This document shows positions 1 through 8,949 of a DNA stretch of 64,000 bases, piece after piece. The translations under genes and the position numbers were made by a program. Positions within the stretch are counted from its first letter, which is position 1; each line of letters opens with the position of its first letter. Source of the stretch: Marinobacter salarius (GTDB taxonomy: Bacteria > Pseudomonadota > Gammaproteobacteria > Pseudomonadales > Oleiphilaceae); contig NZ_CP136693.1 of NCBI RefSeq assembly GCF_032922745.1, positions 2,542,001 to 2,606,000 on the forward strand, read 5' to 3'. A model generated the notes under the pieces. The model was not told where the DNA came from. It searched no databases and worked only from the letters and a program-made list of their open reading frames with translations.

Positions 1-2683
1 GGTAACTGAAGTCGACTTCATTAAACCAGTCCCCGGAATCGTAACTGTCCCTTTCCATGGATTTGGAACGCAGCAATTCCGAGCCCATATGGATGAAGGG
101 AATGCCCTGGCTGAGAATGGGGACGGAAAGGCTCACCACCTGCATCTGGGCACGTTCCTGAAGCGTGGCGGCGAAATCCGCCTTGTACTGGTTGTTGTCC
201 CAGAGCGTCTGGTTGTCGTGCTTGGAGACGTAGTTGATGATTTCCTGGGGATCGCTGGTATACCCGGCATTCTGACCGTTGTAATCGATCTCTCCGCCGG
301 TTCTGGTGGTGCCATCAGCGGTGACCAGTGAATAGTCGCTCAAGCTGCCGGCAATGCCAACACGGATCCAGTCGCTGATCTGCAGTAGTCGAGTTTTCTC
401 AGCGTCGCTGCCGCTGTTTCGGTCGTTGGGAATGCTGAACAGACCATTGCTGAAGCCCTGGTTGGCGCGCAGTGCGTCGCCGCCATCGAAGGGGGCACCA
501 CCACGTACGGCGTCACGCAGGCGGTCGTTGAAGGAGCCGATGCCCGTTCCGGCCATGTTCGGCTGGATGGCGTTGACACCACGAGCGTTATCGGCGACTT
601 CACCGAAGTTCCAGCCCTCACCGTAGAAGTAGGTGTCTGGATCGACTGCAGTTACGGCGGCCAATGCCTTCTCCATATTCGACAGCATGTGATGCCCCAT
701 CAGATCGAAGCGGAATCCGGAAATGCCGTACTCCGATGTCCAGGTGACCAGGGAGTCGATCATCAGTTTTTCCATCATCCGGTGCTCGGACGCCGTATTT
801 TCACAGCAGGTTGATTGCTCAACGACACCGGTTTCGGGGTTCTGGCGGTGGTAGTAGCCGGGGACCAGTTTGTCGAGGACCGACTTGTCGGCAAGCCCAG
901 AGGCGTTGGTGTGGTTGTAGACCACATCCAGGACCACGTTCAGGCCCAGATTGGTGGCGGACTGCACCATTTCACGGAATTCCCGTATCCGGGTTACGCC
1001 GTTGGCATCGGAGGCATAGCTGCCCTCGGGAACGGTGTAGTGGACGGGGTCATAGCCCCAGTTGAAGCTGTCGAGGCCACGAAAAGTGCCATACAGCGCC
1101 TGGGCGTCGCCGGTTGTCGGGTCGAAGGATGCCAGGACCGTGCGGATGGTATCGCCACTGCCGCAGAGGTCCGCATAGTTCGCTGCGGCTTCGTCGGACA
1201 GGTCGCACAGTTTGCTGAAGTCGTCGTTGATATTGACCACCTCGGCCGGGTCTTCGTTGATCGTTGCGATATCGAAGGACGGCAGCAGGTGGAGGTGGGT
1301 GATGCCAGCGTTCGCCAGGCTTTCCAAGTGGGTGACGCCATCGCTGGTGGATTCCGTAAAGGCGGCGTACTTGCCCCGATTGGCCGCTGCAACGGTTTCG
1401 TCGGTGGCGCTGAAATCGCGAATATGGGTTTCATACACCACGACATCCTCGGGTGCCTGCACTGTCGGTGGGGTCAGGCTGTCCCAGTTGGCCGGTTTCA
1501 AGTCGCTGTCAGCCAGGTCGACGACCTGCGCATACACCCCATTTTCGGAAAGGCTCAGGGCATAGGGGTCCGATGTCATAGTGGTTTCGATGGCATCGGT
1601 ACGGGGGTGGTAGACCGTCACTTCATACTGGTAGAACTTACGGTCGACATCGGTGGTATTGCCGGTATGCCTCCAGACACCATTCTCCCGAATCATGTCT
1701 ACCGGATAGCCGCTCACCATGCTGCCGTCGGCATTGAACACGTGCAGGCGCATGCTCTGGGCGGTTGGGGCCCAAACTGCAAACCCGGTATCGGCGCCGC
1801 TAACGGTAGCGCCCAGAGTGCCGTCATAGGCATAGAGATCGTCGAGCACACCCGGGATCTGAAGGCGGGTAGCCGATATCAGCTCATCATTGCCATTGTA
1901 GGCGCCGGCAATCAGTTGGCCGCGCAAAGCGTCCATTTTGGTCTGACTGTCTGTGTCCACGCTATAGGCCGGCCAGCCCGCAAGATGGGGGAATGCCTCT
2001 TTCAGATCTGGCGAGAGGGTGGTTGCGCTCAGCTCAATAGCGGTGCCCCCGTTCAGAGTTTTATCGGAGTCATCGACAGTGATGCCGGCGCCAGCGTCAT
2101 ATCGAAGTTCGACTCGGGTTGCCGAGGCGGTGTCGGCAAAAACAAGCGTATTGGCATCCAGCCAGTGTGCCTTGGCGCCGTCGACGGCCAGTTCCTCGGC
2201 TTCGATCGGGTCGGGGGAGAGCAACTGACTGCCGCTGATCGTGAAGATCCGATTGCCCAGGGCGCCAAAATGCCAGCGTTTATCATTGTCACCCAGGTCT
2301 TTCTCATCACCCTTGTGCATGATGAAGTTCATGCAGTCTCCGCCATCGCGCATGGGAATGATGTAATAGGCGCCGTAGGTGTCGTTCACACCACTGGAGG
2401 TGTGTGGGTCGGTCCACTCGGTAGGCACGCCTTCCGCCAGGCCATCGCAACCGGCTGCGGTGTCGTTCCAGAGATGGAGCCCCCAGCCGTCGTAGTCGCC
2501 GGCGGGGCGTTTGTAATAGAGGATGGCTTCGTTGTCGCCGGGTTCCAGCAGGGCGGTTGAGTCGTCGTTTCCACCGTTGTTGCCGGAATCGGGTGAAGAG
2601 TTGCTGCTATCGGAGTTACAGCCGACAAGGGCCAGGGAGAGTGCCAGGGCCCAGCCGCCGGCAACCCGTTTATGGTCAGGCAT
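1..2683 (-). CDS. pulA: Pullulanase-type alpha-1,6-glucosidase, lipoprotein (3' end outside window)
   Basis: Debranching GH13 enzyme that cuts alpha-1,6 bonds of pullulan, glycogen or amylopectin-derived dextrins. About 894 residues are visible and the C-terminus is cut by the window edge. The N-terminus is a lipoprotein signal ending in a lipobox (LVGC) followed by a Ser/Asn/Gly/Asp-rich linker, so it should sit in the outer membrane, since residue +2 is Asn. The four GH13 regions are present: DVVYNHT (about 586), GFRFDLMGHH with the nucleophile Asp near 660, YFYGEGW with the acid Glu near 689, and SKHDN with Asp near 823. A carbohydrate-binding and E-set-like half precedes the barrel. ATG at 2683 is the first Met before the signal peptide. 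It lies downstream of lamB on the same strand, separated by a terminator, with its own MalT-like box at 2828-2845. Confidence 0.9.
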   Translation of the reverse strand, partial: MPDHKRVAGGWALALSLALVGCNSDSSNSSPDSGNNGGNDDSTALLEPGDNEAILYYKRPAGDYDGWGLHLWNDTAAGCDGLAEGVPTEWTDPHTSSGVNDTYGAYYIIPMRDGGDCMNFIMHKGDEKDLGDNDKRWHFGALGNRIFTISGSQLLSPDPIEAEELAVDGAKAHWLDANTLVFADTASATRVELRYDAGAGITVDDSDKTLNGGTAIELSATTLSPDLKEAFPHLAGWPAYSVDTDSQTKMDALRGQLIAGAYNGNDELISATRLQIPGVLDDLYAYDGTLGATVSGADTGFAVWAPTAQSMRLHVFNADGSMVSGYPVDMIRENGVWRHTGNTTDVDRKFYQYEVTVYHPRTDAIETTMTSDPYALSLSENGVYAQVVDLADSDLKPANWDSLTPPTVQAPEDVVVYETHIRDFSATDETVAAANRGKYAAFTESTSDGVTHLESLANAGITHLHLLPSFDIATINEDPAEVVNINDDFSKLCDLSDEAAANYADLCGSGDTIRTVLASFDPTTGDAQALYGTFRGLDSFNWGYDPVHYTVPEGSYASDANGVTRIREFREMVQSATNLGLNVVLDVVYNHTNASGLADKSVLDKLVPGYYHRQNPETGVVEQSTCCENTASEHRMMEKLMIDSLVTWTSEYGISGFRFDLMGHHMLSNMEKALAAVTAVDPDTYFYGEGWNFGEVADNARGVNAIQPNMAGTGIGSFNDRLRDAVRGGAPFDGGDALRANQGFSNGLFSIPNDRNSGSDAEKTRLLQISDWIRVGIAGSLSDYSLVTADGTTRTGGEIDYNGQNAGYTSDPQEIINYVSKHDNQTLWDNNQYKADFAATLQERAQMQVVSLSVPILSQGIPFIHMGSELLRSKSMERDSYDSGDWFNEVDFSY

Positions 2684-2827
2684 AACGTGTATCCTTTTGC
2701 CATTGTTTTTGTTTGGGGTGTTGCCTGCGAACCGGCAGGACCTGTACGCAAGCGTCACACGGTCATAGTTGCGCGAAGCGATTCGGCACACATCCTTCGG
2801 CAACGGACTTTTGCAGGCGTAGTCCGC

Positions 2828-2845
2828 GGGGCGTACGGGGAGTAG
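2828..2845 (+). promoter_or_regulatory. Probable MalT box upstream of pulA
   Basis: GGGGCGTACGGGGAGTAG lies about 145 bp upstream of the pullulanase start. It resembles the motif upstream of lamB (GGGGCGTAGAGGGATGAG) and of the alpha-glucosidase gene (GGGGCGTAGAGGGGATGAG). The shared pattern contains the GGGGA(T/G)GAGG-like core known for MalT. Activation by MalT is inference. Confidence 0.5.
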
Positions 2846-2864
2846 AAAGTAAAGGGAGAGCGCA

Positions 2865-2891
2865 CAAAAAAGGCCGGCTGAAAAGCCGGCC
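2865..2891 (-). terminator. Rho-independent terminator of lamB
   Basis: Read on the minus strand, an 8-bp perfect stem (GGCCGGCT / AGCCGGCC) with a 4-base loop is followed by a run of about six T. It begins about 38 bases after the lamB stop, so it ends the porin transcript before pulA. Confidence 0.9.
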
Positions 2892-2928
2892 CAAGGAGGT
2901 CCAACGAGAGTGTGTGGGGTTTAGAGCC

Positions 2929-4263
2929 TTACCACCAGGTTTCGATCTGGGCACCGATCTGGATGTCGCCATCGATGCCCTCACTGCGAGCGGCTTCCGC
3001 CTGATCGCCAAAGAACGCTGCGGCGTAGGCGCGGATCACCGGGCGTGCCCAGTAACCGGGACCGGCACTCCACTGCTGCGCAATGGCTACCTTCTGCAGA
3101 TCGGTCTCTTCGTCGTTATAGGGCTGGTGCACGTCCTCGTAGCCAATTTCCAGAGCCGTGCTGGTCACGGAGTTCCAGTTGTAGATCGGGCGAGCAACAA
3201 CGCTCAGGCGGGTGGGTTCTTCTTCATTGATCGGGCCGTAGGTTTCACCTTTGGAATACAGGGCGGAGTAGCCAAGCTCCCACGGGCCACCGAGTTTGAT
3301 TACACCATGGTTCAGAACCCGCCAGCTCTTCTCAAGCGTACCGGGGTAGTAGGGCCCATTGAGGCTTGAATTGCCACCCTGGTTATTGAATGCTGCTTCG
3401 CCCAGTGAGTCGGTCGCATACTGCAGGACGAACTTGTTAAAGCCGCCCATAAAGCCCGTCGCAAGCTCAACGGTACCAAAGAAACCATCCTCGTCCATGA
3501 TGTCGGCCGCTTCCTGCTCATCGGTCAGGTCGGCCATGCCATAGATGCCCGCCAGTGTCAGCGTGCTTTCGCCAACCGGGAAGGCGTAGCGCAGGTCCAG
3601 CTTGTTGTTCTGAACGATGGTGTTGCTTTCCTGCTTGTCAAAGTTGATCCATGCAGCGGAGAACTGGCCAGCACCGGCCTGAATGTTTTCAACGCCGGCA
3701 CCGTAGCCGGAGTTGTTAATATAGTACAGGTCCAGCTGGTGCACGTCGTGACGCTTGTAGTAGCGCTTGCCAGCCCAGAGCGTGGCGCCAGGCAGAGATT
3801 CGATGACGTTAGTGCCGGACACGTAAAGCTGACGCACCGCTACTTCGCCGCCGCTATAGGGGTTGCCGTTGTTGTGAGTGGTTTCCTCGCCGGCAAAATC
3901 GACGCCGTTGACATCGTCGGCGCCGTCAAATGCCTGGTAGTCGTTACCCTGGTTGATGGCTTCGTAGGAAACCATGGAATCGAAGCGGAACGTTTTACCG
4001 TCCTGGCTGAAGAGCTGGTCGCCAAAGGCCAGTTCAGCATAAGTGTCGCATTCGTCTGCAAGGCGTCCGACAAAGTGGCCGTTGGCACCGCTACCGAAAC
4101 AGGTTTGTTCCCCGCCACTGCTGGTGTTGGTGGAAAGGCCTGAGCGGGCGTAACCGTGGAACTCAACGGCGATGGCGGGCGTAGCCATGATGGCAGCTGT
4201 GACCGCAGCCGCAAGCGGGAGTTTGTTCGGGAAAAAGCGCTTATTGTTTTGCATCATCTGCAT
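2929..4263 (-). CDS. lamB: Maltoporin (LamB family)
   Basis: Outer-membrane trimeric channel for maltose and maltodextrins. About 444 residues, close to the usual LamB length. It starts with a Sec signal peptide (Lys/Arg region, then AAAVTAAIMATPAIA), followed by FHGYARSGLS, the N-terminal strand characteristic of maltoporins. It ends in an aromatic strand with terminal Trp-Trp (QIETWW), the usual barrel-assembly signal. Three in-frame ATGs lie at 4263, 4257 and 4254. The weak AGG at 4264-4266 is best spaced for 4257, so the true start may be two codons inside. The gene sits among mal genes and has several MalT-like boxes about 200 bp upstream. Confidence 0.9.
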   Translation of the reverse strand: MQMMQNNKRFFPNKLPLAAAVTAAIMATPAIAVEFHGYARSGLSTNTSSGGEQTCFGSGANGHFVGRLADECDTYAELAFGDQLFSQDGKTFRFDSMVSYEAINQGNDYQAFDGADDVNGVDFAGEETTHNNGNPYSGGEVAVRQLYVSGTNVIESLPGATLWAGKRYYKRHDVHQLDLYYINNSGYGAGVENIQAGAGQFSAAWINFDKQESNTIVQNNKLDLRYAFPVGESTLTLAGIYGMADLTDEQEAADIMDEDGFFGTVELATGFMGGFNKFVLQYATDSLGEAAFNNQGGNSSLNGPYYPGTLEKSWRVLNHGVIKLGGPWELGYSALYSKGETYGPINEEEPTRLSVVARPIYNWNSVTSTALEIGYEDVHQPYNDEETDLQKVAIAQQWSAGPGYWARPVIRAYAAAFFGDQAEAARSEGIDGDIQIGAQIETWW

Positions 4264-4447
4264 CCTGTGCTTTTTGTCTTTTTTGAATGTCAGGGAAGCG
4301 GAAGTTCCGACATCGTGTCGTGGACAGTCAGTTCCGGAACAGGCCTCCGGTTCCCTTGATTGCAGCTTCTGCCAATCAGACATTGGGAAACCGGATTTCA
4401 TAGTCCTGTAACGGGTGGGGTAGTGCATCCTCCGCCCTGAAGAAAAA

Positions 4448-4491
4448 GGGGGGTGAGTTTTCAGGGGGAGGAGGGGCGTAGAGGGATGAGA
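4448..4491 (+). promoter_or_regulatory. Cluster of MalT boxes upstream of lamB
   Basis: This G-rich stretch contains GGGGAGGAGG (4465-4474), an exact fit to the MalT consensus GGGGA(T/G)GAGG, then GGGGCGTAGAGGGATGAG (4473-4490), with another GGGGTGAG-like copy at 4449-4456. It lies in the 269-bp gap between lamB and hexR, which otherwise shows no gene. The tandem arrangement fits cooperative MalT binding at mal promoters. The direct target is presumably lamB. Confidence 0.65.
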
Positions 4492-4532
4492 TGCTAAATC
4501 AGTGGTTTTGCTACCTTTAGACTGTGTGGTGC

Positions 4533-5405
4533 TCAGGTCGTCGGGAAGCGAGTTGGTTTCAGGCTTTCCTTGATTTTTTTAAGGTGGCCCAGGAAGTCTG
4601 CACCGCGCTTGAGAGTCACGCCGGTCGCGAGGATATCGATCACCGTCAGGTGAATAATGCGGGAGGACATCGGCATATAAACCTCAGTGTCTTCCGGCGC
4701 GGTTACCTCGATGACCACGGTGCAGACCTCCGCCAGCGGAGAACCGGGCATGGTGATGCCAATAACGGTAGCGCCGTTGGTGCGCGCATGCTGCGCAATC
4801 TCGACGGTTTCGCGGGTGCGCCCGGTGTAGGAAATCAGCACGATGACATCGCCCTTGGTGGCCCCCGCGGCAACCATGCGCTGCATCAGGGCGTCATCGT
4901 ACGACATGACCGGGATATTGAAACGAAAGAACTTATGCTGGGCATCCATGGCAACGGGTGCGGAGCCGCCCATGCCGAAGAAGTTGATCTGCTTGGCCTG
5001 GATCAGATAGTCGATAGCCGACGCCAGTGCTTTTGGGTCAAGGGCCTGACGTGCCTTGTCCAGGCTGGCGATGGTGCTGAGCATGATCTTGTCGGAAAAC
5101 TCTGCGACAGTGTCGTCGGGTTCCACATTCTGGCCAATATACGGTGTGCCAGTGGCAATGCTCTGGGCCAGGCGTATTTTAAAATCAGGAAAGCCGGTGG
5201 CTGAAAAGCCGCGACAGAAACGATTAACGGTTGGCTCACTGACGTCTGCTGCCCTTGCCAGAGCGGCAATGCTGTATCGGGTGGCGGCACTTGGGTCGCG
5301 AAGAATCGCTTCGGCAACCTTGCGCTCCGATTTATTGAGCGTGTCCAGTCTTAGCTGGATATCTTCGAGCAGGTTGTCATCGCGTTGCGCCTGGTTCGCA
5401 GCCAT
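4533..5405 (-). CDS. hexR: HexR, RpiR-family repressor of sugar catabolism
   Basis: Transcription factor with an N-terminal RpiR-type helix-turn-helix (about residues 20-70, AADVSEPTVNRFCRGF) and a C-terminal SIS sugar-phosphate-binding domain (about 120-250, FFGMGGSAPVAMDAQHK and ISYTGRTRET). In gammaproteobacteria HexR controls zwf, edd, gap and related genes and is released by KDPG. I place the start at 5405 (290 aa) because CAGGGAG lies 8 bases upstream; an ATG at 5426 would add seven residues but lacks a clear ribosome site. It is divergent from zwf-pgl-eda, the classical HexR arrangement. Confidence 0.92.
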   Translation of the reverse strand: MAANQAQRDDNLLEDIQLRLDTLNKSERKVAEAILRDPSAATRYSIAALARAADVSEPTVNRFCRGFSATGFPDFKIRLAQSIATGTPYIGQNVEPDDTVAEFSDKIMLSTIASLDKARQALDPKALASAIDYLIQAKQINFFGMGGSAPVAMDAQHKFFRFNIPVMSYDDALMQRMVAAGATKGDVIVLISYTGRTRETVEIAQHARTNGATVIGITMPGSPLAEVCTVVIEVTAPEDTEVYMPMSSRIIHLTVIDILATGVTLKRGADFLGHLKKIKESLKPTRFPTT

Positions 5406-5542
5406 TTGGGATACTCCCTGAATCATCGGCGTTCTTGTGAAAATCCGCGCTGATTATAGCGTGTTTTTGGGAGGTTTGTGGTAGTAAAAGTGTCATTAAT
5501 TCGAAAATATCCTTGGAAAACGTCATATTTGGTGTCATTATT

Positions 5543-5559
5543 TGCATAAAATTACTACA
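5543..5559 (+). promoter_or_regulatory. Candidate HexR operator, hexR-zwf intergenic region
   Basis: TGCATAAAATTACTACA is an imperfect palindrome with a clean AATTACTACA right half, resembling described HexR sites. It lies 60 bp upstream of zwf in the divergent intergenic region, beside an AT-rich stretch suited to a promoter. A second AGTAAAA-type half-site occurs at about 5482-5489. HexR binding is inferred from context and motif shape. Confidence 0.5.
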
Positions 5560-5619
5560 TTGATGCCTCGAGTCGTGCAGTAGTGCGCTGCTGCATGAAA
5601 ACAAAGAGAGAAGGAACCG

Positions 5620-7095
5620 ATGGCTGATCCGATAAATACCCGCTGTGACCTGATGATGTTTGGTGCGCTTGGTGACCTGGCGCAACGCAAACTGTTTCCC
5701 GCGCTGTATCAGCTTGAGCGTGCGGGGCTGCTCCATAAGGGCACTCGTATTTTAGCAATCGCGAGAAACAAGGCAGACAGCAGCGAGGTTCGCAAGATCC
5801 TTCTGGGCAAGTTGAAAGAGCACGTCAAGAAAGTCGAATTTGACGCCGAGGTGGCTGAGCAGTTCCTGCGGCGCGTGGATTACCAGTTCCTCGATTTTGC
5901 CAACCCTGATGGCTACGGTGCCCTCAACGACTGGCGCAGCACTGAACCCAGCAACCTGATTGTCTACATGGCGACACCACCAGCCATGTACGGCGAGATT
6001 TCGCGTAACCTCAGGGCAAACAACTGCTGTGATCACAACACCCGGGTGGTTGTCGAAAAGCCAATCGGTCACGACCTGGAGTCGTCCAAGGTCATCAACG
6101 ATGAGTTGGGCGAAGTCTACAACGAAAACCAATTGTTCCGTATCGACCATTATCTGGGTAAGGAAACGGTCCAGAACCTGATCGCGCTGCGATTTGCCAA
6201 CAACCTCTTTGCCTCGCAGTGGGACCAGAATCATATTTCCCACGTCGAGATATCCGTGGCTGAGAGTGTAGGTATCGAAGGCCGATGGGGCTATTTCGAC
6301 AAAGCCGGTCAGGTTCGCGATATGGTGCAGAACCACCTTCTTCAACTCCTGTGCCTGATCGCCATGGATCCACCGTCGGACCTGTCTGCAGACAGTATCC
6401 GCAATGAGAAGGTGAAAGTGCTGAAGGCGATGCGCCGCATCACTCCGGACATGATGGATACCCATGTGGTGCGCGGGCAGTACACCGCTGGCACCAGTGG
6501 CGGAAAGCCCGTGCCTGGCTACCTGGAAGAAGAGGGTGCGGCTCGCGGCAGCAAGACCGAAACCTTCGTGGCCCTGAAAGCCGAGATCGATAACTGGCGC
6601 TGGTCCGGCGTGCCGTTCTACATCCGCACGGGCAAGCGCCTGCCGGAAAAGCTGTCGCAGATCATTATTCACTTCAAGCCGGCGCCACACTACATCTTTG
6701 ATCCGGATCAGAAGCACCTGGCGAACAATAAACTCATCATCCGCTTGCAGCCGGACGAGGGCATGTCCCTGCAAATTCTGACCAAGGACCAGGGTCTGGA
6801 TAAAGGTATGCGCCTGCGCCAGGGGCCTCTGGAACTGACGTTCTCGGAAACCTTCGAAACCGATCGTATCCCGGACGCCTACGAGCGCCTGCTCTGGGAG
6901 GTCATGAAAGGCAATCAGTATCTGTTCGTCCGTCGCGACGAAGTGGAACACGCCTGGCAATGGGTTGACCAGATCATGCGCAATTGGGACGACAGTGGCG
7001 TGCCGCCAAAACGTTACGCCGCAGGTACCTGGGGCCCGGTTGCCTCCATCGCCATGATTACCCGTGACGGAAGGAGCTGGTATGAAGATGCGTGA
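5620..7095 (+). CDS. zwf: Glucose-6-phosphate 1-dehydrogenase
   Basis: Oxidises glucose-6-phosphate to 6-phosphogluconolactone, the entry step to Entner-Doudoroff and the pentose phosphate route. 491 residues, the normal length. An N-terminal dinucleotide-binding motif (MFGALGDLAQRKLFPAL, about 13-29) and the active-site signature RIDHYLGKE (174-182) with the catalytic-region His are visible. AGAGAGAAGGA just upstream supports the ATG at 5620. It is the first gene of zwf-pgl-eda. Its 3' end overlaps pgl by 14 bases, so translation is probably coupled. Confidence 0.97.
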   Translation: MADPINTRCDLMMFGALGDLAQRKLFPALYQLERAGLLHKGTRILAIARNKADSSEVRKILLGKLKEHVKKVEFDAEVAEQFLRRVDYQFLDFANPDGYGALNDWRSTEPSNLIVYMATPPAMYGEISRNLRANNCCDHNTRVVVEKPIGHDLESSKVINDELGEVYNENQLFRIDHYLGKETVQNLIALRFANNLFASQWDQNHISHVEISVAESVGIEGRWGYFDKAGQVRDMVQNHLLQLLCLIAMDPPSDLSADSIRNEKVKVLKAMRRITPDMMDTHVVRGQYTAGTSGGKPVPGYLEEEGAARGSKTETFVALKAEIDNWRWSGVPFYIRTGKRLPEKLSQIIIHFKPAPHYIFDPDQKHLANNKLIIRLQPDEGMSLQILTKDQGLDKGMRLRQGPLELTFSETFETDRIPDAYERLLWEVMKGNQYLFVRRDEVEHAWQWVDQIMRNWDDSGVPPKRYAAGTWGPVASIAMITRDGRSWYEDA

Positions 7096-7801
7096 CCTGA
7101 ACCTGCCGGAGTCGGTGGATGCGTATTTTTTTGATACCCCCAACGACACCGCAGTTGCGTTGGCGAATGCGGTCGCGAAGCACCTCTCGGAGCGGCTTCT
7201 GATCGCGCCGCGTGCCAGCCTTGTGGTGTCTGGTGGATCAACCCCGATGCCATTTTTCGAGGCCTTGCGGGAAAAGCCGCTGGATTGGGCGCGCATTGAT
7301 GTATTGCTGGCGGACGAGCGCTGGGTGTCCGAAGACGATAAAGACAGCAATACCCGCCTGGTGCGGGAAAACCTGTTACAGGGCCCCGCCTCGGAAGCCC
7401 GATACCTGTCCCTCAAGCAGCCCGGCGATACGCCGGCCGAAGGTTTGGCGGCCGTGGAGTCGGCCCTGGAAGGGCTCCATCTGCCGCTGGATGTGCTGAT
7501 CCTGGGCATGGGCAACGACGGCCATACCGCGTCACTGTTTCCCGATGCGCCGGAGTTGGATCAAGCCCTTGATACGGATTCGGCGGAAGTCGTGGCTCCG
7601 ATGACGCCGCCTTCCCAGCCCCAGAAGCGAATTACGCTGACACTGCGGGCCTTGAGCCGCGCGGGTTTCACGGGGATGCACCTGAAAGGGGATGACAAGC
7701 TGAAAACCTTGCAGGCTGCCTGCAGTGATATCGGAAATATCCGCGAAATGCCCGTCCGCGCTTTCCTGAAACCGGGGCTGCAGGTTTATTGGAGCGCTTG
7801 A
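7082..7801 (+). CDS. pgl: 6-phosphogluconolactonase
   Basis: Hydrolyses 6-phosphogluconolactone to 6-phosphogluconate. DevB/SOL-type enzyme of about 239 residues with VVSGGSTPMPFFEAL near the N-terminus, the LADERWVSEDDKDSNTR region and GMGNDGHTASLFP, all typical of the family. A GTG start at 7064 is possible, but the ATG at 7082 has GGAAGGAG with good spacing. It overlaps zwf and precedes eda by 37 bp in the same operon. Confidence 0.95.
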   Translation: MKMRDLNLPESVDAYFFDTPNDTAVALANAVAKHLSERLLIAPRASLVVSGGSTPMPFFEALREKPLDWARIDVLLADERWVSEDDKDSNTRLVRENLLQGPASEARYLSLKQPGDTPAEGLAAVESALEGLHLPLDVLILGMGNDGHTASLFPDAPELDQALDTDSAEVVAPMTPPSQPQKRITLTLRALSRAGFTGMHLKGDDKLKTLQAACSDIGNIREMPVRAFLKPGLQVYWSA

Positions 7802-7838
7802 AGCTGTTTGCCCGAGATTTGTTATACCGGAGATATGT

Positions 7839-8486
7839 ATGAACCAATTGTCTAATTTTCACCGCGAGCGCGTCCAGGCGGTCTTGAACGCTTCCCCGCT
7901 TGTTCCGGTGATTACCATTAACCACCCGGACGAAGCGCTGCCACTTTGCCGCGCCCTGGTTGACGGTGGCATCCGCGTGCTGGAAATCACCCTGCGTACG
8001 CCCCACGGCATGAAAGCCATCGAGCAGGTAAGGAAAGCCATCCCCGAAGCCTGGGTAGGGGCCGGAACGGTCACCAGCATTGCCCAATACCGCCAGGTCG
8101 AAGCCGCGGGCGCCCAGTTCGTAATCACGCCGGGCGTCACCGAGGCGATTCTGGAGTTCGGTGTTACCTCGGAAGCGCCGTTGCTGCCGGGCATTTCAAC
8201 GATTTCGGAGCTGATGGTTGGCTACAACCTTGGCTACCGTGAATTCAAGTTCTTCCCAGCCGAAGTCGCCGGCGGTATCCCCGCCCTGAAGGCTTTCTCT
8301 GGCCCTTTCCCGGACGTTACCTTCTGCCCGACCGGCGGTATCCGCCGCAACACTGCCAAGGACTATCTGGCCCTTAAGAACGTCTCGGCCGTTGGTGGCA
8401 CCTGGTTGACCCCTGGTGATGCGGTTGCTTCCGGTGATTGGGGGCAGATTTCTGAGATTGTTCGTGGGAGCCTTGGTGACCTTTGA
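7839..8486 (+). CDS. eda: KDPG/KHG aldolase
   Basis: Cleaves 2-keto-3-deoxy-6-phosphogluconate to pyruvate and glyceraldehyde-3-phosphate, the last specific Entner-Doudoroff step. 215 residues. The catalytic Glu lies in LEITLRT (Glu49), GAGTV follows at about 75, and the Schiff-base Lys is in FKFFPAE (Lys137). GGAG sits upstream of the ATG. It ends the zwf-pgl-eda operon. A 27-bp inverted repeat starts 45 bp after its stop and could act as an mRNA-stabilising or terminating hairpin. Confidence 0.97.
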   Translation: MNQLSNFHRERVQAVLNASPLVPVITINHPDEALPLCRALVDGGIRVLEITLRTPHGMKAIEQVRKAIPEAWVGAGTVTSIAQYRQVEAAGAQFVITPGVTEAILEFGVTSEAPLLPGISTISELMVGYNLGYREFKFFPAEVAGGIPALKAFSGPFPDVTFCPTGGIRRNTAKDYLALKNVSAVGGTWLTPGDAVASGDWGQISEIVRGSLGDL

Positions 8487-8531
8487 CCTGTGAGTTATCT
8501 GCGGGCTGTAGCCTGAGATATCGGGGTGTTC

Positions 8532-8639
8532 GCGGTTGGTGGCAGGGCCGTTCGGGAAACGCTACGAGCACATCCATGTGCGCTTGGAATTGGCCATCCT
8601 TGGCCAATTACATTCCCGAACGGCCCTGCCACCAACCGC
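8532..8639 (-). repeat. Two-hairpin intergenic element, copy A (108 bp)
   Basis: A perfect 27-bp inverted repeat (8532-8558 and 8613-8639) encloses a 54-bp core (8559-8612). On the minus strand the core holds two small palindromes with GGA loops, GGCCAAGGATGGCC and GCACATGGATGTGC. The core is 52/54 identical to the core of copy B in opposite orientation, but the arms share no sequence with the arms of copy B. This differs from a MITE, where terminal repeats are conserved. The strand given is that of the GGA-loop orientation. Nothing else is recognised in the 463-bp gap between eda and pyk apart from copy B. Confidence 0.9.
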
Positions 8640-8791
8640 TTGTTCCGGTCTCAGAGGTGTCTCCCTGGCTGCTTGAAGTGCTTTGAGTCAATGTTTTGCG
8701 TGAAGAAGAGGGAGGCTAGCTTTGGTCATTCCGGCGAATAACGCGTTGTAAACAAGAGTGTGGTCTAGCGATATCCGATTGGTCTAAGCAA

Positions 8792-8899
8792 GAGGCTGCG
8801 GGGCGGGGCTTCCCAAAATGTAATTGGCCAGGGATGGCCAATTCCAAGCGCACATGGATGTGCTCGTAGCGGTTTTGGGAAGCCCCGCCCCGCAGCCTC
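8792..8899 (+). repeat. Two-hairpin intergenic element, copy B (108 bp)
   Basis: A perfect 27-bp inverted repeat (8792-8818 and 8873-8899) encloses a 54-bp core (8819-8872) carrying GGCCAGGGATGGCC and GCACATGGATGTGC. It has the same overall length and arm length as copy A but is inverted and has unrelated GC-rich arms. It begins about 50 bp beyond the pyk stop, so A and B lie at the 3' ends of two convergent genes. Confidence 0.9.
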
Positions 8900-8949
8900 A
8901 AGGCACCAAAACCATCAGGCTACAAAAGACGACACCTCCCAATTCCCGT

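Noticed and set aside
815..2560. A 581-codon open frame on the plus strand
   Set aside because: It is antisense to the pullulanase gene, whose GH13 motifs are unambiguous; the plus-strand translation shows no family pattern.
5752..7515. A 587-codon open frame on the minus strand
   Set aside because: Antisense to zwf and pgl; arises from GC-biased third positions.
8532..8899. CRISPR-like or integron attC interpretation of the paired repeats
   Set aside because: Only two copies, inverted, with no spacer series, cas genes, integrase or attC core sites.
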